Positions 60,913 through 64,000 of a DNA stretch of 64,000 nucleotides are shown one piece after another (positions within the stretch are counted from its first letter, which is position 1; each line of letters begins with the position of its first letter). Where the stretch lies: assembly GCF_014639315.1 (NCBI RefSeq), contig NZ_BMFY01000007.1, positions 62,001-126,000 on the forward strand, written 5' to 3'. Below the pieces are notes generated by a model. The model was given only the letters and a program-made list of their open reading frames with translations, ran no database searches and was not told the origin of the DNA. Position numbers and translations under genes: made by a program. The stretch is from Sediminivirga luteola (GTDB lineage: Bacteria; Actinomycetota; Actinomycetes; Actinomycetales; Brevibacteriaceae).

Positions 60913-61386
60913 ATGAGCGAACCGGGGACAGTGGGTTTCGCGCCCGATGAGATCCGCACGGCAGAGCCCACCCGTGCGGCACGGCTGAAGTGGGTGATCG
61001 TGGTGGACGCCCAGCTGCCTGCTGGACGCGCCGCCAACGCCGCCGCGTGCGTCGCCGCGGCAACCTCGCGGGGCGTCCACGGACTGCTCGGACCGGAAGC
61101 GGTGGACGCCGCCGGCGCCAGCCATCCGGGACTGCCGTGGGCCGGGTGCACCGTCCTGGCCGCCGATACCGCGAAGCTGGGGCGAATCCGCCGCAAGGCA
61201 GCGTCGCGCGCCGGGGTGCATGTGGCGGATATGCCCGTCGATGCCCAGCTCACCCGGGTCTACGACGAATACCTGGAGCGCATGACGACGCAGGACGCGG
61301 AATCGATCGGCTACGCCGCCGTGAGCCTCGTCGGGCCCCGCGCCCAGGTGGACCGCCTCGTCGGCGGCCTGCCCCTGCTCGCCTGA
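60913..61386 (+). CDS. DUF2000 family protein
   Basis: A 157-residue protein with the DUF2000 (Pth2-like fold) pattern: LKWVIVVDAQLPAGRAANAA, LPWAGCTVLAADTAKLGRIR, and ESIGYAAVSLVGPRAQVDRL. Function unknown; often next to Lrp-type regulators. GGAAAGG ribosome site. Confidence 0.83.
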   Translation: MSEPGTVGFAPDEIRTAEPTRAARLKWVIVVDAQLPAGRAANAAACVAAATSRGVHGLLGPEAVDAAGASHPGLPWAGCTVLAADTAKLGRIRRKAASRAGVHVADMPVDAQLTRVYDEYLERMTTQDAESIGYAAVSLVGPRAQVDRLVGGLPLLA

Positions 61387-61395
61387 GCCCGGCGC

Positions 61396-62268
61396 TCAGC
61401 TCTTGCGGTTGTAGATGACCATCGACACCGGGCCGAAGATCACCACCAGCACGGCGCAGTAGATCAGCACCATCAGGAGGCTGGCCGGATCGTAGACGCC
61501 GTTCATCAGCTCCCGGATGGCCGCCACCACGGTGGAGACCGGATTGACCTCGGCGAAGGCGCGCACCGGCCCGGGCATGGTCTCGGTGGGCGCGAAGATG
61601 TTCGATACGAAGGTCAGCGGCATCATGATGAACATCGACACGCCCATGGCCGCCTGCTCGGTGCGCATCAGCAGCGCCACCGTCGTCCAGACCCAGGACA
61701 GGCAGAAGCTGAACACAAGCAGCAGCAGGAACGCCGCCAGCACGCCGTTCAGACCACCCTCGGGCCGGAAACCCATCACGAAGCCGACCACCAGGATGAT
61801 GACGCCGGCGATCATGTAGCGGACCTGATCCCCCAGCAGCGCGCCGACCAGCTGTGCCGGCCGCCAGGTCGGCAGCGAACGGAACCGGTCGAACACGCCC
61901 TTGGAGATGTCCCGGTTCAGCGTCAGGCCGGTGTACATCGTGATCATGACCAGGGTCTGGGCGAAGACGCCGGGAATGAGCCACTGCACATAGGCGCCGA
62001 CCGCGTCACCTCCGGCTTCGGTCCCGGAGACCGCGGCACCGATCGAGCCACCGAAGACGTAGGTCATCATGACCGTCATCATGATCGGGAAGATCGTGAC
62101 GTCGAAGAGCTGCTCGGGGATGTGCTTGATCTTCAGCAGCGCGCGCCAGCCGTAGGTGAGGGAGGCGGAGACCGGGCCCGAGCGCTTGGGCCGCTCCCCG
62201 GGCGCGACGAGGACCTGGGCGATCCGCTGGGCCTCGGTGGCCGGTGCGGCGGGAGTCGTCGTACTCAT
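61396..62268 (-). CDS. ABC-2 type exporter permease (DrrB-like)
   Basis: A 290-residue permease with six membrane helices and the ABC-2 motif AFAEVNPVSTVVAAIRELMN before the last helix. N-terminal LTYGWRALLKIKHIPEQLFD is typical of DrrB. ATG 62268; the extended frame is unlikely. It follows the ATPase gene by 7 bp on the same strand and forms a drug or lipid exporter with it. Confidence 0.9.
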   Translation of the reverse strand: MSTTTPAAPATEAQRIAQVLVAPGERPKRSGPVSASLTYGWRALLKIKHIPEQLFDVTIFPIMMTVMMTYVFGGSIGAAVSGTEAGGDAVGAYVQWLIPGVFAQTLVMITMYTGLTLNRDISKGVFDRFRSLPTWRPAQLVGALLGDQVRYMIAGVIILVVGFVMGFRPEGGLNGVLAAFLLLLVFSFCLSWVWTTVALLMRTEQAAMGVSMFIMMPLTFVSNIFAPTETMPGPVRAFAEVNPVSTVVAAIRELMNGVYDPASLLMVLIYCAVLVVIFGPVSMVIYNRKS

Positions 62269-62275
62269 CGGGTTC

Positions 62276-63325
62276 TCACTTCCTGTTCGCGCCGGTGCCC
62301 GGCGCCGCACCGGCCGGATCAACCGGATCAACGGATTCGGCCGGGCCGCCTGCGGGTGTCTCGTCATGCTGGGGATCCGCATCCGGCTCGGCCGGCTTGC
62401 CGGTCAGAGCCAGGAATACCTCGTCCAGGCTCGGCTGCCCCAGCGCGAAGGTCTCCAGCTCGACTCCCGCCTCCTCCAGGGCGTTCAGCGCGACCGCGGC
62501 GCGGGCGTTCTCGTCCAGGCGGGTGCTCAGGGCGGCGGCGTCGGACTCACGGACGACCTCGGCGCCGATGGTACGGGCCAGGATCTCCGCCGCCTCCTCG
62601 CGCCGGCCGGCATCGGCGACCCGGACCTTCAGGGCGCCCGAACCGACCTGAGCCTTGAGCTGACCGGGTGTGCCTTCGGCGATGACCTTGCCATGGTCGA
62701 TCACGGCGATCCGCCCGGCCAGCTGGTCGGCTTCCTCCAGGTACTGCGTGGTCAGCAGGATCGTGGTGCCGCCGGCCACCAGGGTTCGGATGATGTCCCA
62801 CACCTGGTTGCGGCTGCGCGGGTCGATGCCTGTGGTCGGCTCGTCCAGGAACATCAGCTCCGGGGTCACGATGAGCGAGCCGGCGATGTCCAGGCGCCTG
62901 CGCATACCGCCGGAATACTTCTTGACCTGACGGTTTGCGGCATCGGTCAGGGAGAAGGCCTCAAGCAGATCCATGCCCCGCGCCCGAGCCGCCCGGGAGC
63001 TGTAACCGAGCAGCCGGCCCAGCAGCACCAGGTTCTCGATCCCGGTGAGGTCCTCGTCCAGGGAGGCGAACTGACCGGTCAGGGCGATCTTCTCGCGGAT
63101 GGCCTTGGGCTCGGCGAAAACGTCATGCCCGAGCACGGTGGCCTGCCCGCCGTCGGGCCGCAGCAGGGTGGCGAGCATGCGGATGGCCGTCGTCTTGCCG
63201 GCGCCGTTGGGGCCCAGGACGCCGTAGATGCCCCCGCGCGGGATGCTCAGATCCACGCCGTCGACGGCGGTGTTGTCGCCGAACCTCTTGATCAGGCCCC
63301 TGGCTTCGATGGCCGGTTCAGGCAC
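62276..63325 (-). CDS. ABC exporter ATP-binding protein (DrrA-like)
   Basis: A 349-residue ATPase: Walker [11 protein letters not shown], signature [11 protein letters not shown], Walker [13 protein letters not shown], and the DrrA C-terminal domain ([20 protein letters not shown]). GTG 63325 follows GGAAGGAG; the much longer frame to 63619 has poor codon use. It is the first gene of a two-gene exporter operon. Confidence 0.92.
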   Translation of the reverse strand: MPEPAIEARGLIKRFGDNTAVDGVDLSIPRGGIYGVLGPNGAGKTTAIRMLATLLRPDGGQATVLGHDVFAEPKAIREKIALTGQFASLDEDLTGIENLVLLGRLLGYSSRAARARGMDLLEAFSLTDAANRQVKKYSGGMRRRLDIAGSLIVTPELMFLDEPTTGIDPRSRNQVWDIIRTLVAGGTTILLTTQYLEEADQLAGRIAVIDHGKVIAEGTPGQLKAQVGSGALKVRVADAGRREEAAEILARTIGAEVVRESDAAALSTRLDENARAAVALNALEEAGVELETFALGQPSLDEVFLALTGKPAEPDADPQHDETPAGGPAESVDPVDPAGAAPGTGANRK

Positions 63326-63520
63326 GAGGAGGCTCCTTCCGGGAGATGGCGGGCCGCCGGGGTCATCCGCAGCGGGAACAGCATGGAGACGAGACGATGG
63401 CGGTATGAGCATCTCGCGCCGGCACGAGAGACGGCGCTGGCACTGGCCGCTCAATGGATCACGGCACGATCGTACCCGGATGAAGGGCGCGCCCGGGTGA
63501 ATTATCGCGTACGGCGTACA

Positions 63521-63564
63521 CGACGACGGCGGCGACACCTGCACGGGTATCGCCGCCGTCGTCG
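63521..63564. terminator. Long GC-rich hairpin in the ABC/symporter spacer
   Basis: CGACGACGGCGGCGACACC pairs with GGGTATCGCCGCCGTCGTCG around a TGCAC loop, nearly 19 bp. It lies downstream of the minus-strand symporter gene and may end its transcript. The other bases of 63326-63615 hold no gene that I can see. Confidence 0.5.
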
Positions 63565-63615
63565 CCCTCCCCGCGCCGGCCGTGGCTGCGGGACCGGCCG
63601 GCGCGGGAAGCCTCC

Positions 63616-64000
63616 TCATTCCCCTGAGGGCACTCGCTCCTGCCGCGTCGCCGGGTAGCGGATCTCCTCGACCATCTCCTGCACCCGCTCCGAGGGCGGC
63701 CGGGTCAGCAGGGAGACGATGATCGTCACCGCGAAGTTCACCGCCGCGCCGATCGCGCCGATGCCCTCCGGGCTGATGCCCATGATCGGATCGTTCGCCG
63801 AGGTGCCGAAGACCTCCAGCGTGTAGATCATGTAACTGCCGCTGAACACCAGCCCGGTGAGCACGCCCGCCGTGGCTCCTGCGGCGTTCGCCCGTTTCCA
63901 GAAGATCCCGAGGATCAGGATCGGGAAGAACGTCGATGCCGCCAGGCCGAAGGCGAAGGCGACCACCTGCGCCACGAACGCCGGCGGGTTGATGCCGGCC
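63616..64000 (-). CDS. Sodium:solute symporter, C-terminal part (partial)
   Basis: The window ends inside this gene. About 128 residues remain: [40 protein letters not shown] and two more helices, ending in a charged cytosolic tail ([18 protein letters not shown]). The pattern is of the SSS family, closest to cation/acetate symporters such as ActP. Function is inferred from the family. Confidence 0.82.
   Translation of the reverse strand, partial: AGINPPAFVAQVVAFAFGLAASTFFPILILGIFWKRANAAGATAGVLTGLVFSGSYMIYTLEVFGTSANDPIMGISPEGIGAIGAAVNFAVTIIVSLLTRPPSERVQEMVEEIRYPATRQERVPSGE

Noticed and set aside
62276-63619. 447-residue version of the DrrA-like ATPase
   Set aside because: The extra 98 codons have poor codon use, while GTG 63325 has a strong ribosome site and gives the normal family N-terminus.
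1-64000. CRISPR array
   Set aside because: No regularly spaced direct repeats were seen on reading through the window.

Overview
The window is high-GC actinobacterial DNA. Codons are strongly G/C-ending, GTG starts are common, and the conjugation genes are of the actinobacterial ICE type (SCO6880/PrgI, DUF6112, DUF2637, Prim-Pol). A member of the Micrococcales is the most likely host, but no rRNA or species marker is present. About 59 kb is accessory DNA built from two related integrative conjugative elements (ICEs) in the same orientation. Ordinary chromosome begins at a tRNA-Ala(CGC) gene near 59.1 kb.

ICE-1 right part (1-13.3 kb): the end of a VirB4-type ATPase, a conserved hypothetical, a VirD4-type coupling protein, a very large methylase/helicase with a second gene nested in its 5' part, a DUF4238 protein, an SSB, two small ICE proteins, and a large serine recombinase whose C-terminus is fused to a tandem HTH segment.

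Defence island (13.3-21.4 kb): a small membrane protein, then a CapP-like protease and CapH-like repressor divergent from a five-gene type II CBASS operon. That operon encodes a CD-NTase, separate E2-like and E1-like proteins, a JAB peptidase and a TIR-SAVED effector. A 39-residue basic peptide precedes it and a PD-(D/E)XK nuclease-like gene follows it.

ICE-2 (21.5-59.15 kb): a MobF relaxase/helicase on the minus strand; cargo modules (EamA/LysR; AraC, flavin reductase, paired SMR, deaminase, DsbA, MarR; HEPN; MerR/MFS/FMN reductase/monooxygenase); then a long plus-strand conjugation operon (AraC, ArdC, Prim-Pol, DUF2637, ParB, lytic enzyme, VirB6, PrgI and VirB4 types, coupling protein, SSB), ending in a serine recombinase whose last codons read into the tRNA-Ala gene. 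The cargo modules are separated by two extra 44-codon copies of the relaxase 5' end. Both copies stop at the same codon next to a shared 38-bp sequence. This suggests repeated, ordered insertion at the start of the relaxase gene.

Chromosomal flank (59.15-64 kb): an EamA exporter, an Lrp regulator divergent from a DUF2000 gene, a DrrAB-like ABC exporter and the end of a sodium:solute symporter.

The two ICEs share VirB4 - hypothetical - VirD4 - SSB - two small proteins - serine recombinase in the same order. They are therefore paralogous elements that diverged before being brought together. The cargo protects the host (CBASS, HEPN, efflux, redox detoxification), while ArdC and the methylase/helicase probably protect the element when it enters a new cell.
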